Positions 40,500 to 51,180 of a stretch of 64,000 nt of DNA are shown here, piece by piece. Within the stretch, counting starts at the first letter, position 1. Every line of letters begins with the position of its first letter. The stretch covers positions 1-64,000 of the forward strand of contig JACCGJ010023351.1 of the NCBI GenBank assembly GCA_013407085.1, given 5' to 3'. The position numbers and the translations under genes are program-made. The notes beneath the pieces are model-generated. The model made no database searches. It had not been told where the DNA came from and saw only the letters and a list, made by a program, of their open reading frames with translations. Source of the DNA: Atriophallophorus winterbourni. Taxonomy: Eukaryota > Platyhelminthes > Trematoda > Plagiorchiida > Microphallidae.

Positions 40500-41450
40500 A
40501 GTATTTCATCTTCAATTGTCATCACCCACGTTAGATTCAGTTTCTTCAGTTAATCCTAAAGGGGCAATCATGTAGGGCGGGATCGGATTGCAGCTGCAGT
40601 CGTTCACAAAATCACGAAAATCTATTTGCAATTGATCGAAAGCAGCTGCGGACAGCTTGCGCTCAGCAATCAGGAATACCCTTACCGCAGCCATCTACCA
40701 CAACAATGACGAATAAGTAGTACTTTTCACGGCAACTCTTGAAAGTTGAGTTAATGCCAATGAAATGAGGAAACCGGCGGCAAAGCGTTATCTGTTCATT
40801 CGTCATAAATATGAAATGAGTGAGATTGCTCTCAGCATCAGTTTCCATACAACAACGGCCGGATGTATTGAGCTGGGAGCTAAAGTCGTATAAAAAACTT
40901 GTGGTTTTGTGACTCGCCAGCAGCTTCCATCGCATGTTTCTTACGTCACACGGCGTGACGTATTTCCCCATCTGCGTTCGAATATAATTGCATATGTTGA
41001 ACGATGGAGTATTGTTCAACAACCAAGGGGTTATCGTTGACATCTCGTCCAGTGAGAGGCGCCTATGAGTCGGTTCGTATTTAGCCATTAATAAACTAAT
41101 GGGATGGTTGTGCTCCAAGGAACCTCGAGAGACACCAAACCTTTCACTAGGCAACCTTGAGATGAGTATTCTTGACCCACATCCGATCTTACGGGATTGC
41201 GTTCGACGAATTCCTCGGGAAGATGGCTGGTGTCGTCCAGCTTTTACGCATTCGTAAGTACGGGATCTGCAAATTATCAAAGTTAAGCTAACACAAACCT
41301 GGCATTTGGTGCTGTGCTCCGAATGTAATACGATGAACCAGTGGAGCTTTGAAACCTGGAAATAGCACCTGCTGCTTCAACGAGGGATTCAAATTGTATG
41401 GGGTCGGCAACGGTTCCGAAAATTTCTGGAAAAACCTGAACTAGCGACAT
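40500..41450 (-). pseudogene. Truncated Mutator-like transposase with a 32-nt intron, minus strand
   Basis: ATG at 41450-41448; exon 1 (41450-41299) gives 50 codons from MSLVQVFPEIFG to STAPNA, then a 32-nt GT-AG intron (41298-41267), then exon 2 from codon AG|A: SRTYECVKAGRHQ, GCGSRILI, LEHNHPI (FAR1-like zinc domain), FNICNYIRTQMGKYVTPCDV and RFPHFIGINSTFK. The catalytic Asp of the IDGTF motif is Asn here (INSTF). A stop at 40663 and a frame change lead to a last piece (40694-40512), RKLSAAAFDQLQIDFRDFVN, and then the gene is lost. No SWIM or PHD part remains. It is clearly a relative of the 22.1 kb gene, but with its intron at another site. Confidence 0.75.
41267..41298 (-). other. 32-nt intron of the truncated MULE
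   Basis: On the minus strand it starts GTTTGTGT and ends AATTTGCAG. Removing it joins two frames across a split Arg codon and continues the FAR1-like domain. This size matches the micro-introns known from schistosome genes. Confidence 0.7.
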
Positions 41451-41569
41451 CGTCAAAATATGCTGCGTGTAGGCTATGCAGCGCTTTTTAAAGGACGGCC
41501 AGATGCCACGATTGGCCTAAAAATAAACGCATTCTGATTCGTGCCCCTTGAACGGATTCTGATTGGTCA

Positions 41570-41683
41570 GCTAATATATACTTCGTGCCCGTGGAAAGTA
41601 ATTATAACGGATGCCGGCGTCATGACCTTACGAGCGAGGCATCCGTTATTCTTACTTTCCGGGGGCACGAAGTATATATTAGC
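41570..41683. repeat. Near-perfect palindrome, 46-bp arms, 22-nt loop
   Basis: The left arm 41570-41615 (starts GCTAATATATACTTCGTGCC) pairs with the right arm 41638-41683 with four mismatches. It lies 120 bp upstream of the truncated MULE start. It could be two terminal inverted repeats brought together (a minimal MITE) or a fold-back remnant. No ORF. Confidence 0.85.
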
Positions 41684-41694
41684 CATGCTAGTGG

Positions 41695-41885
41695 GTTCAA
41701 GGTAACTCAAGGTTTTTAATGGTCTAAAAAGCAACAAGCTTAACAACAACCATAGGATGGTAAAAATTGAAATTGAAGTTGATAAACAATATAAGAACAT
41801 AGATTAAACAGTATATAAGTGTTCTGGAAACGAATAATGCAATAAAAATTCGTCTAATTTCGTTTTAAAGTCATGTAAGTTAGTG
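41695..41885 (-). mobile_element. CR1-like 3' end, minus strand
   Basis: TTAATGGTCTAAAAAGCAACAAGC matches the inverted CR1 3' UTR end seen at 40152 and 46870. The minus frame ending at 41804 reads NLHDFKTKLDEFLLH, the last residues of the C-terminal domain. About 190 bp. Confidence 0.7.
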
Positions 41886-42240
41886 GTTTGCAAGGCCAAA
41901 TCAACACCATCAGCCTCGGCGACGAAAACCCCTGAATATGATATTGAGACGCGTCTAAATGGAATGGAATCCAGTATACAAAAACTAAATGAACTGATAA
42001 TAAACGTCATAAATACACCGTCGTTACCCGACTTAGAGGTTACTGCCGAAGAGCCGGTAGATAATCCATCATACTCGAGGCCAACATTTGCCCAGATAAC
42101 CGCGCAGATGGTGACTAAAACGGGGAGGCGAAATAAGATATGCGAGCTGATATGTAAACACCACGGGCTTTCGTCCCCGCAGTTTCGATATGTAAAATGC
42201 TGCAGCTTGGGAAGAAATCACACGATCAGAATCTGTTGAG
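41886..42240 (+). pseudogene. Possible CR1 ORF1 fragment
   Basis: The frame (41883-42239) reads EYDIETRLNGMESSIQKLNE, LIINVINTPSLPDLEVTAEE, then RPTFAQITAQM. The first part looks like a coiled coil, the acidic then Ser/Pro linker is common in CR1 ORF1 proteins. No catalytic or zinc motif is visible. The last 30 codons (CELICKHHGLSS onward) look out of frame. Assignment is tentative. Confidence 0.4.
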
Positions 42241-42293
42241 GTTTTCGCTTCCAAACTCGATGAGTTTATGACGAACCATGCGGTATGCGAATG

Positions 42294-42486
42294 TCCAACT
42301 AAAACAGACACGGACTGTACTGTTGGAACACAGTGATCTATCGTATCGGCTGAAATTGTTAAAACACGTCAACAACTGATTGACTTGGTAGTGTTTCTAT
42401 TGAACTTAGTGGTGCATTTATTTTTCCAAGTTAGTGGCGTGAGCAACGGTTGAAGGTAAACTGTTCCAACTAAAACAGACACGGAC
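42294..42486 (+). repeat. Direct repeat of a 22-bp sequence
   Basis: TCCAACTAAAACAGACACGG-AC occurs at 42294-42315 and again at 42465-42486, identical, 171 bp apart. The sequence between has no ORF with recognisable content. 42487-43189 likewise shows nothing I can assign. Confidence 0.8.
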
Positions 42487-43189
42487 AGAGTAAAAATACC
42501 TGCTACAACCAAGATAACACAGAACGTCTGAAATGGACCCCTCACGGTCGACACATTTTAGAAACATTTCATGCTTTCAGATGAGAAGGTGTGACAGTTG
42601 GGAATAAAATGTTACGTTTTATTTTTAAGCTGATTAGGTAGGTGGAGTGCACGCCATTTGAATTCGTCTGGCTGTAACAACGTGTAAACGAAACAAAATA
42701 TGACTGCGCATTCGGTACAATTGTTACAGTACAAACGAATACGGATTGCCATCACAATTGACGGTGCCTTTATCTGGTGCGCATTTATTTTCTTATGAAA
42801 CTCATTACCGTCGGGTGTTGTGCATTTACCTATTGAAAGGATTTTCATCAGCAAACTTATATATTGATGTGAAAAATGCAACCTTTCATTCACTTCATAT
42901 GAAGCTACTTCTGAAGCATCGGACACCCTGAATCTTTAACCGTGTCTAATAACAGGATTGACTCTTATCTCCACGAACATCATTATTAAATCCCATGAGG
43001 CTGATCTTCTTATGACATTCGCGTATTTTTTCACTTATTGCTTGCATTATTGAACACCGCAATATCCTGCGGTTGTTTTAAGCTTGTGCGCTTCTTTACT
43101 GAAATAAACCATTGTTCCCTTGTTCCATGGTTAAGTTAATCCAGTTAGCATGTAATGCAACCGTTTCGATTTATCTACTGAAACAGATT

Positions 43190-43810
43190 GGTATTGACGG
43201 GTTCGAGTTAACGGGGTACAATCACGAGTCATTAATACCTCCAGTGGTGTACCGCAAGGTTCCGTTCTCGGTCCAGTGCTTTTCTTAGTTTACATCAATG
43301 ATTTACCTGAGACGCTCTCATGCAAGGTAGTTCTTTTTGCGGATGATGTTAAACTTTGGATGCGAATAAAATCAACTGCAGACTGCGTAAAACTGCAAAG
43401 TGATTTAGATGCATTACACGAATGGTCAATTAGAAATAAACTGCCGTTCAATTTTCAAAAATGAAAGTTACTGCAAATCGGTTAGACCTTTTAGTACGAA
43501 TATCACTTCGGGCAGACGATTTTTAGCTGGACCGAATCGGAGAAGGATCTCGGAGTCTGGATATGTGGCAGCCTAAAAAACAGCGTGCATTGTGAAGTCA
43601 TTTACAAGCGTGCTTCAAAGCTTCTAGGTATGCTTCGACGGATCTTCAGAACCTTTACGCCTGTAACGATGCCTGTGTATTGACTCAGGGTAAGCATATT
43701 ACTTGACTCCAGTGACATCGTATAATTGTTTTTTATACCTCTTATTAAACGCATATTTACTATGATATGGTAATTGTGAAGCTTTGTGCTTTTTGTGACC
43801 ATAAATCTCG
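43190..43810 (+). mobile_element. CR1-like fragment (NLR-B-like): RT palm to 3' UTR
   Basis: The RT part reads [20 protein letters not shown] and the box [12 protein letters not shown] (near 43336-43372), then [15 protein letters not shown] and a TGA (43462-43464). The frame shifts to DLGVWICGSLKNSVHCEVIY and LLGMLRRIFRTF. The C-terminal domain is missing: a 3' UTR beginning TTGACTCAGGGTAAGCATATT follows at 43678, identical in start to the one at 45045, so an internal deletion joined RT to 3' UTR. Confidence 0.8.
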
Positions 43811-43939
43811 CTTATGTTTGAGAAATTTGTTTACTGTTCCAAACGACTAGACCTGTGCTGTTGACCAATGATCTGACTTCCATGCTTGCTATCGGGATAA
43901 GTCTGAAGATTCTGAGGGGTGTGATGACTTTCGAATAAT

Positions 43940-45190
43940 ACAAAAGCTGAAGCAGATAGGTTTCAGCAAACAGCTACTACATCAACTTCCATCAATAACC
44001 TACCAGAGACTGTCTTTGCTGATGATTTTAAAATATGAACGCGGATGATATCAACTGCGGACTGTTTACATCTGTAAAGTGAATTAGATGCTTTCCATGA
44101 ATGGTCGGTACGGAATAATATGCCATTCAATTTCCAAAAATGCAAGGTGTTGCAGATCGGTAATCCATTCCAGTACCAATATCACTTTAGGCAGACTATT
44201 TTAAGCTTGCCCAAGTCGGAAAGTGATGTTGGCTTCTATGTGTGCGGCAGCCTAAATTACCGCGTGCATTGTGAGGTCATCTAAAGAGCGATTTCAAGCA
44301 TCTAGGTTTGCAGCGAAGGAGTCTCAGAAACTTCGCTCTGTTTCTGATCGCCTCACCGTCTCGAATTTGGTATGAACCTAGGAAAAACAATCTGTCGAAC
44401 TGATCGGATTCCAGGTGTTGCGGGGTTGTAGTCACCAATCCCTACTTGTGTTCGACTACGTAAGCAGTACTCGACAATTTGTTGCTGTTAATGGGTAGCT
44501 CTCAGGGTCGATAAATTGACACACAGGGAAAAATTCTTACAGATTCAACATTGGCATTGTACATTATTAATCAGATTCTCATGGCATTCTACGACCTCAA
44601 TTTCACTAGCACTAAGCAACCAGGTCGTTCATATGAGGTTAACTCTATTGTTGTATTGTTATACTATGTTGTCCTCAAATGTGAACTTTAAGGACGATCC
44701 ATTTAACCGTATGTTTTTCACTAGATGAGTAAAGAATAAAATTCACAAATGAAAGTGTGACCTGGTAAGAGGACGTTATCATTACTTACAAGATATTGAA
44801 TACTCCAGATCATCCACTTAAACATTTGTTCAAATACCGTGAATCAGGAATTACACGTAGCCACTCAGCGGCATTACAAATTCCCCATACTCGTACTAAT
44901 TGTCGCCGAAATTTCTATTCGGCATGTGTCTGTTTCCTGTGGAATGCCGTTCCCGAAGCAATTATCACCTCTCCCTGTATCCAAACATTCACTCGAACCT
45001 TGGACAATTATTTGTTACATAACGATTTGACGATGCCCATGTTTTGACTCAGGGTAAGCATATTACTTGACATCGTGACATCGTATAATTGATTTTTTTA
45101 TAACTCTTATTGAACGCATATTTACTAGGATATGGTAATTGTGAAGCTATGTGCTTTTTGTGACCATAAATTCTTGAATCGTGAATCTTG
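43940..45190 (+). mobile_element. CR1-like fragment (NLR-B-like) with an unrelated interior
   Basis: 44010-44290 decodes to DCLHL, FHEWSVRNNMPFNFQKCKVL and YHFRQTILSLPKSESDVG (stops present). 44785-45046 holds the C-terminal domain (YKILNTPDHPLKHLFKYRES, TNCRRNFYSACVCFLWNAVP), then the 3' UTR and a TTGAATC-type tail to 45190. The 450 bp between (44335-44780) have no recognisable content and may be an insertion or highly decayed. Confidence 0.7.
44796..45047 (+). pseudogene. CR1 C-terminal domain remnant
   Basis: 83 codons open: NTPDHPLKHLFKYRESGITR, SAALQIPHTRTNCRRNFY, CFLWNAVPEAI. The NCRRxFYSxxVCFLWNxxP pattern is the conserved end of CR1-like ORF2. Not an independent gene. Confidence 0.75.
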
Positions 45191-46844
45191 AATATGTTCT
45201 AAGCTCTGGAAAAGAAGCTTGTTTGTTTACTATCTCTTCAGGTCATCTAGAAAAATTGCTATCTATGCGATAGCTTGTTTGTTTCACATTGGGAATCTAC
45301 TGTATGCCTGTCAATCTTATATGTTTGACGTGTTTTTAATAAAAAACGAAAAATTCCATTTATTCATGAAACGAGGAAAACCTTCACGCCTGATAACACT
45401 CAAATTTTACTCGTACGACTGACAATTCTTATTGGCTGACAGAAATACATACGCCGCACGTAATGTCTACCCTTAACTTCTCGGGTTTCTGTAGTAAATC
45501 ACTTCGAACACACATACGCATCACCTGATTGGTTGATGTGCCCTCTCGGGTTTCTACAGGAGGCAAAAGTGTAAATCCGAACGCCGCCGTATACTTGGAA
45601 ACATCATGTATAACATGGAGGCCGCTGGTGATATTGATGGTTTTTGACATACAGCCCACAATGCAGTCTCGCACATGCTGTTATGTGAGATAATCTCACA
45701 ACAGTCATCAAAACCATGTTAATGAAAGTGTATAAACTAATTGAGTCAACGTTTGTGAGAGTGCAGATTACGAGTCTTAGCCAAATTGTCTATAAAGTTT
45801 TACAGTTGTTAGAATAAACGAAATAAGAAAACGCCTTTATAAACTGTGCACATAGTTCCAAATTTCCTTCTGTGACATAAATTTCTAGGAAAGCCACTGC
45901 ATAAAGTTTCTTGGAAACATTCTCGTTTCTTAACATTGATTGTCCACGTTTAGCTTATTCGGGCCCGTGTCCAGGAGTATTTAAACAATTATGTCGATAC
46001 TTGTTACTCATGAGTAACGTAATTGAAAAGATAAAATTCCTGAAATTACTAAAACGTTGTGAGGCAAAAAATGCTCGACAGCTTGGGAATGGTAAAAAAA
46101 ATCATTTATTCGGAACGCTTTCTGTGTTAACCTTGTAACGGTCGAAGGCTGAAAACATCGGAGAATGTTTTTATCAATCAGAAGAGAGAGAGAGAGCGAG
46201 GCGGACACAATTTTGATGATCTAATGAAAATCAACTTCGGTCAATTCGTTTAATCTACTTCCCAAAATTGAGAAACAACGTTTAGTACGTATAAAAACAT
46301 GTAAGCGGTTCTTTGTGTTGGGTGAATATCAAAAGCGTATAATATACAGGTTAAAAAACTCATCCATTTTTCATACTTCCGGGGCAATAAAAGGCTTGAT
46401 TGAAGTACAGTAGAGAAATATCAAAGTATCTGGGTGTGTAAAAATCATAAATATAGTATACTTGTGTCTTTAACCAAGCATGCTACATACTCGGCTAACT
46501 CTTGTAAATTTTAATATGATTCAAACCTAATGTTTGCTGAAGATACCCTTCAAATTCAAACTCTCGGTCGTGACTATACCGCGAAGCTGGGACACCATGG
46601 TTAAATAAAACATCTCCACTCGTTATTACGTACTGTAAGGCAACCAAAATGTTTACTGGTTTGCATGAACCGACTTGTCTTACATCGACTGCGTAATCTC
46701 GAGCGTACGTGCATACGAGGTGTTGGCCCATTCCTGATATACCGAATAATCCATAGGACCTCTCCGACACCTATTCAAATTTAGTTCCATCTCCCGACGT
46801 GCAATCACAATCTGATACTTCAAATAACACATTCGTCATTAATT
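45191..46844. other. Unassigned sequence with two minus-strand ORFs
   Basis: No element recognised. Minus ORF 45429-45674 (81 aa) and minus ORF 46495-46770 (91 aa, containing YGLFGISGMGQHLVCTYARD and FEFEGYLQQTLGL) are open. The second has a codon pattern that looks protein-like and an AG acceptor-like site (TTTGAATAG) just upstream on the minus strand, so it might be an exon. No domain recognised. 46180-46202 is a short GAGA run. Confidence 0.3.
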
Positions 46845-46935
46845 CAATTTAACACAATCGTTTAATCCAATTTTAATGGTCTAAAAAACATAAAGCTTCA
46901 CAAAATACCACAGAATAATATGAGCATTCTCTCCT
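46845..46935 (-). mobile_element. CR1-like 3' end scrap, minus strand
   Basis: TCCAATTTTAATGGTCTAAAAAACATAAAGCTTCACAAAATACC matches the inverted NLR-B 3' UTR end (40152-40200). About 90 bp; the following 46936-47100 is unassigned. Confidence 0.7.
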
Positions 46936-47100
46936 TTTGATAATGGATAACACGATGACAAAGCATATTCATTATAATGATAGATATGCTAGCTATAAAA
47001 TATCTTACATTTATCACGAGTAAACACAGAAAAGGATTGTCAAATTGGCGAAAACATTCGATTATAGGCAAGTGTTTTCGGAATTAATCCGGACTGGTCT

Positions 47101-48181
47101 TCATTGAGTCCGACACGTGTTGTTGTGGTTGTTGGCCATCACTTCGCGTGCGTAGGTAAATGCATTGTGTTCTCGATCAGAAAGCATGCTACAGAAGCAG
47201 AGCAAAGAAAATGCCGGAAAGCGTGGGAGCATGAACATACTCTCGTTTGAAGCATCGGCGAATTCAAATGGCTTTTGAACCGTACCGCTAAAATGTGCTG
47301 AGCCCTTCATGCTGAGTGTAAATTAATAACGCGTTTTGGCATTCTTTGGGGGTCAGTCTGTCAGATCAGGCCTGCTGACGTAGTCGAATGCCTTCGTTAA
47401 ATCAATAGAAACAGGGTATAATGACACAAGCTGTTTGTGACACTTTTCTTGACGTTGTCTCACGGAGAATATCGTGTCAACGGTTGTTCTTCCCCTGCGG
47501 AAGCCACATTGAGATTCAAAGTAAATTTTATCAGCTTAAACTTATAGTATGTTATGTAAAACGTCAGCAAACAATTTTCCTATAACATTCAGAAGGGAGA
47601 TTTCACTGTTATTGTTTTAAGTCGCCTCTATCACCCTTATGCTTACATAACATATTGAACCTAGTGTCTCATATCTCTTGCGGGACACAATGCTCTTGCT
47701 ATCAGTAAAGAAGCGAACGGTGAAATGATTGCAATAATGCAGCTCTGCAGGATTAGAATAGCTCAGGTGGAATTGCCACGTCACCAGGGTCCTTCTTATC
47801 CGCTAATCGGTCGACTGCCATATTGAGCTTATCAATATTGGGGTGAGTATCTAGATGTTCAATAGTTGGCAACCGTACCGTCGGTAGAATAGAGAGAGGA
47901 GAAGTGATCTGTTCATAATTCGGTCTCCTGAGTTTTCTCGACAATCGGGTTACCAGATACAGACTAAATGGGATCCGTTGTAAATTTGTTTGGACCAATG
48001 GCTTTCTTAATCTCATCATACATACCGTGAAAATTTTCAGAATTTGCAGCTCATGGAATACGGACGATAATATCACGCAGCGTGTAATCGCAGAGCGCAT
48101 CGTATGGCCAGGAATGAATAAGTGAAGGAGATGGTCAAAAATCCCAAGCCCAACGCCACATACGGAGTTCCAATGGAGCAT
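47101..48181 (-). mobile_element. RTE-like element fragment, minus strand
   Basis: On the minus strand: HLDTHPNIDKLNMAVDRLAD, KKDPGDVAIPPELF (47753-47870), NYSEISLLNVIGKLFADV-like text (near 47630-47560; frame decayed), YFESQCGFRRGRTTVDTIFS (47530-47470), SIDLTKAFDYVSR (near 47400) and MKGSAHFSGTVQKPFEF (47310-47260). This is the RT region of flatworm RTE elements, with the first catalytic Asp in IDLTKAFD. Several stops. The upper part (48181 to 47900) has no clear match. Confidence 0.75.
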
Positions 48182-48197
48182 ACGACGACAACTGCAC

Positions 48198-48902
48198 GTG
48201 TTTCAGCCATGTTCATATCGACATCGTCGAACCGCTGCTAAACTCAAGAGGCCAGCGATGTCTTCTGACGTATGTAAATCGAGAGGCATTTATTCGGTAG
48301 CGGTACCCATCCAGGACTCAATTCAGAACGATAGCGAGACATTTGTCGCAAAAACGGGATTGAGAAGTACGAAACCCCCGAAATTTGACGAGAGGCCGCT
48401 TCGCAATGCGAATAGAAGCCACATAATCCAGACCGTGTACAGACTTTTTATTAGTAACACGTTTATTTAAACAGAACCAACAGTTGCCTGGAAACATCCT
48501 CGCTCTAAACATTTGCTTAAAATTGATCAGATTATTGTAAGGCGCTCTAATATAATGAGCGTACTCATCGGCAGATCACATCAAAGCGCAGACTGCGGCA
48601 ATAACTATACGCGGTTTGTGCGAAACGGAAGCTTTCCCATACGAGATTTCACGGTACCAGATTGTGTGCTAAGAAAAGGAAAGACGTCACTCGCCTGCGT
48701 GAACCTAAGCTATCTGCGTGATCTGCAACGTTTTCACACCCGAGTTCAACAAGACAACCCCAAACGAATCACCTTGAGAAATCTGGAAATCAATGTAAAG
48801 CTGCATATGGCAATTTGCACTTTACACGCATGGTCAGAAGAAAGCTTGAACAAACGACTGGTGCGAAGCAAAAACTTGAGAGATAAGTTATGCGTTAATT
48901 GA
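48198..48902 (+). CDS. Two adjoining ORFs of unknown function
   Basis: 48198-48470 (90 aa) and 48513-48902 (129 aa) lie in the same frame (both start at positions divisible by 3), separated by one TAA at 48468-48470. The second contains CGNNYTRFVRNGSFPIRDFT, DCVLRKGKTSLACVNLSYLR and LHAWSEESLNKRLVRSKNLR. It is basic and has no known domain or signal I recognise. It could be an element ORF or a decayed host gene. The coding likelihood comes only from length. Confidence 0.3.
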
Positions 48903-49200
48903 GAAACGGTAAGCATTTTTGAGGTTCAAAGTTATGTCAACAGATGAAAACATACGACTTCAATGAACAGTTAGGAATAAGGTCCAACAAGCTACAATAC
49001 GATGTACAAATGACTTTTGTTATTAAAGTAACCTTAGTATACCAAAGGCTGCAAATACTGGAAATTTTCACGGTATAAATTAGGGGATTAGGAGAGACAT
49101 TAGTCCAAACAAACTAGAAACGGCACCCAATAAGTCTGTATCTATTAACCAAATTGTCGACAAAACTCAGCAGATGGAAAGAATAATATAGCACTTCTCC
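48903..49200. other. Unassigned
   Basis: No ORF or repeat recognised. 49130-49170 may already belong to the following CR1-like element. Confidence 0.4.
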
Positions 49201-50552
49201 TCTCTTCGTCTAGGGTCAGTACGGTTCTATTGCATGTTCTTAAAAATTTTGAGCGTTTGCCAACCATTAAAAATCTAGATCCTACCGCTACGCTTGATAA
49301 ACTCAATAGGACAGTCGAACGCTTAGCGAAATGAGAAATCGCTCTTGTCCAACATATTTGCTGACAAGATTAGACGATTGGGCGGGGGTTATATATGCGA
49401 TAGGCTGTATTCACACGTGCTAATTGGACATTTCTAATTCTTTCTACAAAGTAGATCATGATTTACTCTTAAACAAACTGAAAAAACACGGTATTGTTAA
49501 GTGATTCCCTCACAAGCAGACACATCCGAGTTCGTGTGGACGGCCCATTATCGAAGAAATTAGATGTCACTAGCGGTGTTACACAAGGCTCAGTGCTTGG
49601 ACTATTACTGTTCCTGGTCTATATGAACGATAAACCAATACTCAATGACAGTAAGATGGTATTGTTTGCTGACAATATAAAACTGTGGAGGCGAATCAAC
49701 AAAGGTGATGATTGTTCTTTGCTGCAAAACGATTTGGATGCTTTGTACAACTGGTCATCCGAAAATAAACTGTCATTATATATGCAAAAGTAGAAGATCA
49801 TTCACATCGGTCCTGACCTTGTCTTCTTTTATCAATATAACTTCTGCGACATAAACCCGGGGTACACTGAAGAAGAAAAAGACCTGGGTGTCTAGTTTTT
49901 CGGTAATTTGGAAAATGGTCTACAATATGAAGCCGCTAACGAAAGCGCGTCACAGCTGCTTGTCATGTTACGGCGGATATTTGGACGTTTTCCACAGGCT
50001 TTTTTCCTCTCATGATGAACACATATATATACCCGGTTCTAGACCATGTTGAACAAGCCTGAACACTATGGCTTCAAAAGAACATCTTACTTCTGGATTG
50101 CATATACCAGAGAGCTACTAAGCTTGTCATTGGACTAGAAAATATGCCATTCGCTTAGCGACTCAGACTGGAGCTGAGGAAATTTGTACAAATGATAATG
50201 CGGAGTGATATCTTATTTGCATATAAAATACTCACTCCCGTTTCCTACCCACTGGACTTATTAATACATTTCACAATATTCTTGTTCGGTGCGTGAGTGC
50301 TTTGTTTGGAATTCCGTACCTTCCGATTCGGTAATCAAAAAGAGTTTATCTACATTCGAATCAAAACTTGACAATTTTATGAGAGCTAATCCGAATTTTG
50401 CTCTCAACTATTAATAAACTATCATGGTCCCATTGATTTCTATTTTAGTTATAAATATATATGTATACATTGATAACTATAGTTCTGCTCTGTGGTTATC
50501 GTAAACTTAATTGCTTTTTCAACCCTAAAACTTGAATCTTGAATCTTGAATC
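49201..50552 (+). mobile_element. CR1-like element (NLR-B-like), decayed, with TTGAATC tail
   Basis: RT frame 49494-49793: SRHIRVRVDGPLSKKLDVTS, GVTQGSVLGLLLFLVYMND, then LFADNIKLWRRI (FADD changed to FADN). The C-terminal domain is spread over several frames from 49800 to 50400. The end is (CTTGAAT)3 at about 50529-50549. Upstream 49380-49494 includes the decayed FxxVDHDLLLNKL region. Confidence 0.8.
49494..49793 (+). pseudogene. CR1 RT palm fragment
   Basis: 99 codons with the GVTQGSVLG motif (Pro replaced by Thr) and FADN. Ends in TAG where other copies read the KCK after the NFQK block. Confidence 0.8.
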
Positions 50553-51180
50553 TGGTTGGACCCTGTTGACGACGGAATACCACCCGAACTCATCAAATGC
50601 TGTATATCAGCATAATTACAACTTATTTACCATTTGCTTCTTCAGTGCTGGCAGGAGGAGTTTGTCCCATAAGAGATGCGACACACAAATATCATCACGT
50701 TATTTAAGAATAAGGTAGATAGAGGCGACTGCAACAATTACAGCGAAATCTCCATTTTGATTGTTGTAGGCAAATTGTTTGCTAAAGTCTTACAAATCCG
50801 GGTACAAGTTTTAGCTAATAGAATTTACACGGAATCTCAATGTGGTTTCCGCCAGGGAAGATGAACCAATCACATGATTTTCTCCCGGAGACTTAAAGAA
50901 GGCATCCGACTACGTCAGCGGGGAAGGGGCTATACAAAATGCCTGATCTGATAGGCTACACTTTAAACTGCTCAAACTCGTTATTTCTTTTCAAACTATC
51001 ATGGAGGGCTCATTTTTATTGTTTTTTGGTTCATATTTAAAAGCCTCTAAAATTCTCCGAGGATTCACACAAGGTTGTTTACTTTCGTCCGCTCTTTTAA
51101 GAGGAGAAAAGAAGGCCTTCGTTTACGCATGGGTACGTACAACAACAAGTGTAGGACACATTGAAGGGCAGGCGAAATAA
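50553..51180 (+). mobile_element. RTE-like element fragment, plus strand
   Basis: Decayed frames give DDGIPPELIKCC (50568-50600), then frame 50676-50864: TNIITLFKNKVDRGDCNNYS, EISILIVVGKLFAKVL, YTESQCGFRQGR. Downstream there are LKLVISFQTIMEGSFL and LRGFTQGCLLSSALL (51055-51105), the RTE RT palm without an intact catalytic box. It corresponds to the minus-strand copy at 47101-48181. Confidence 0.75.
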
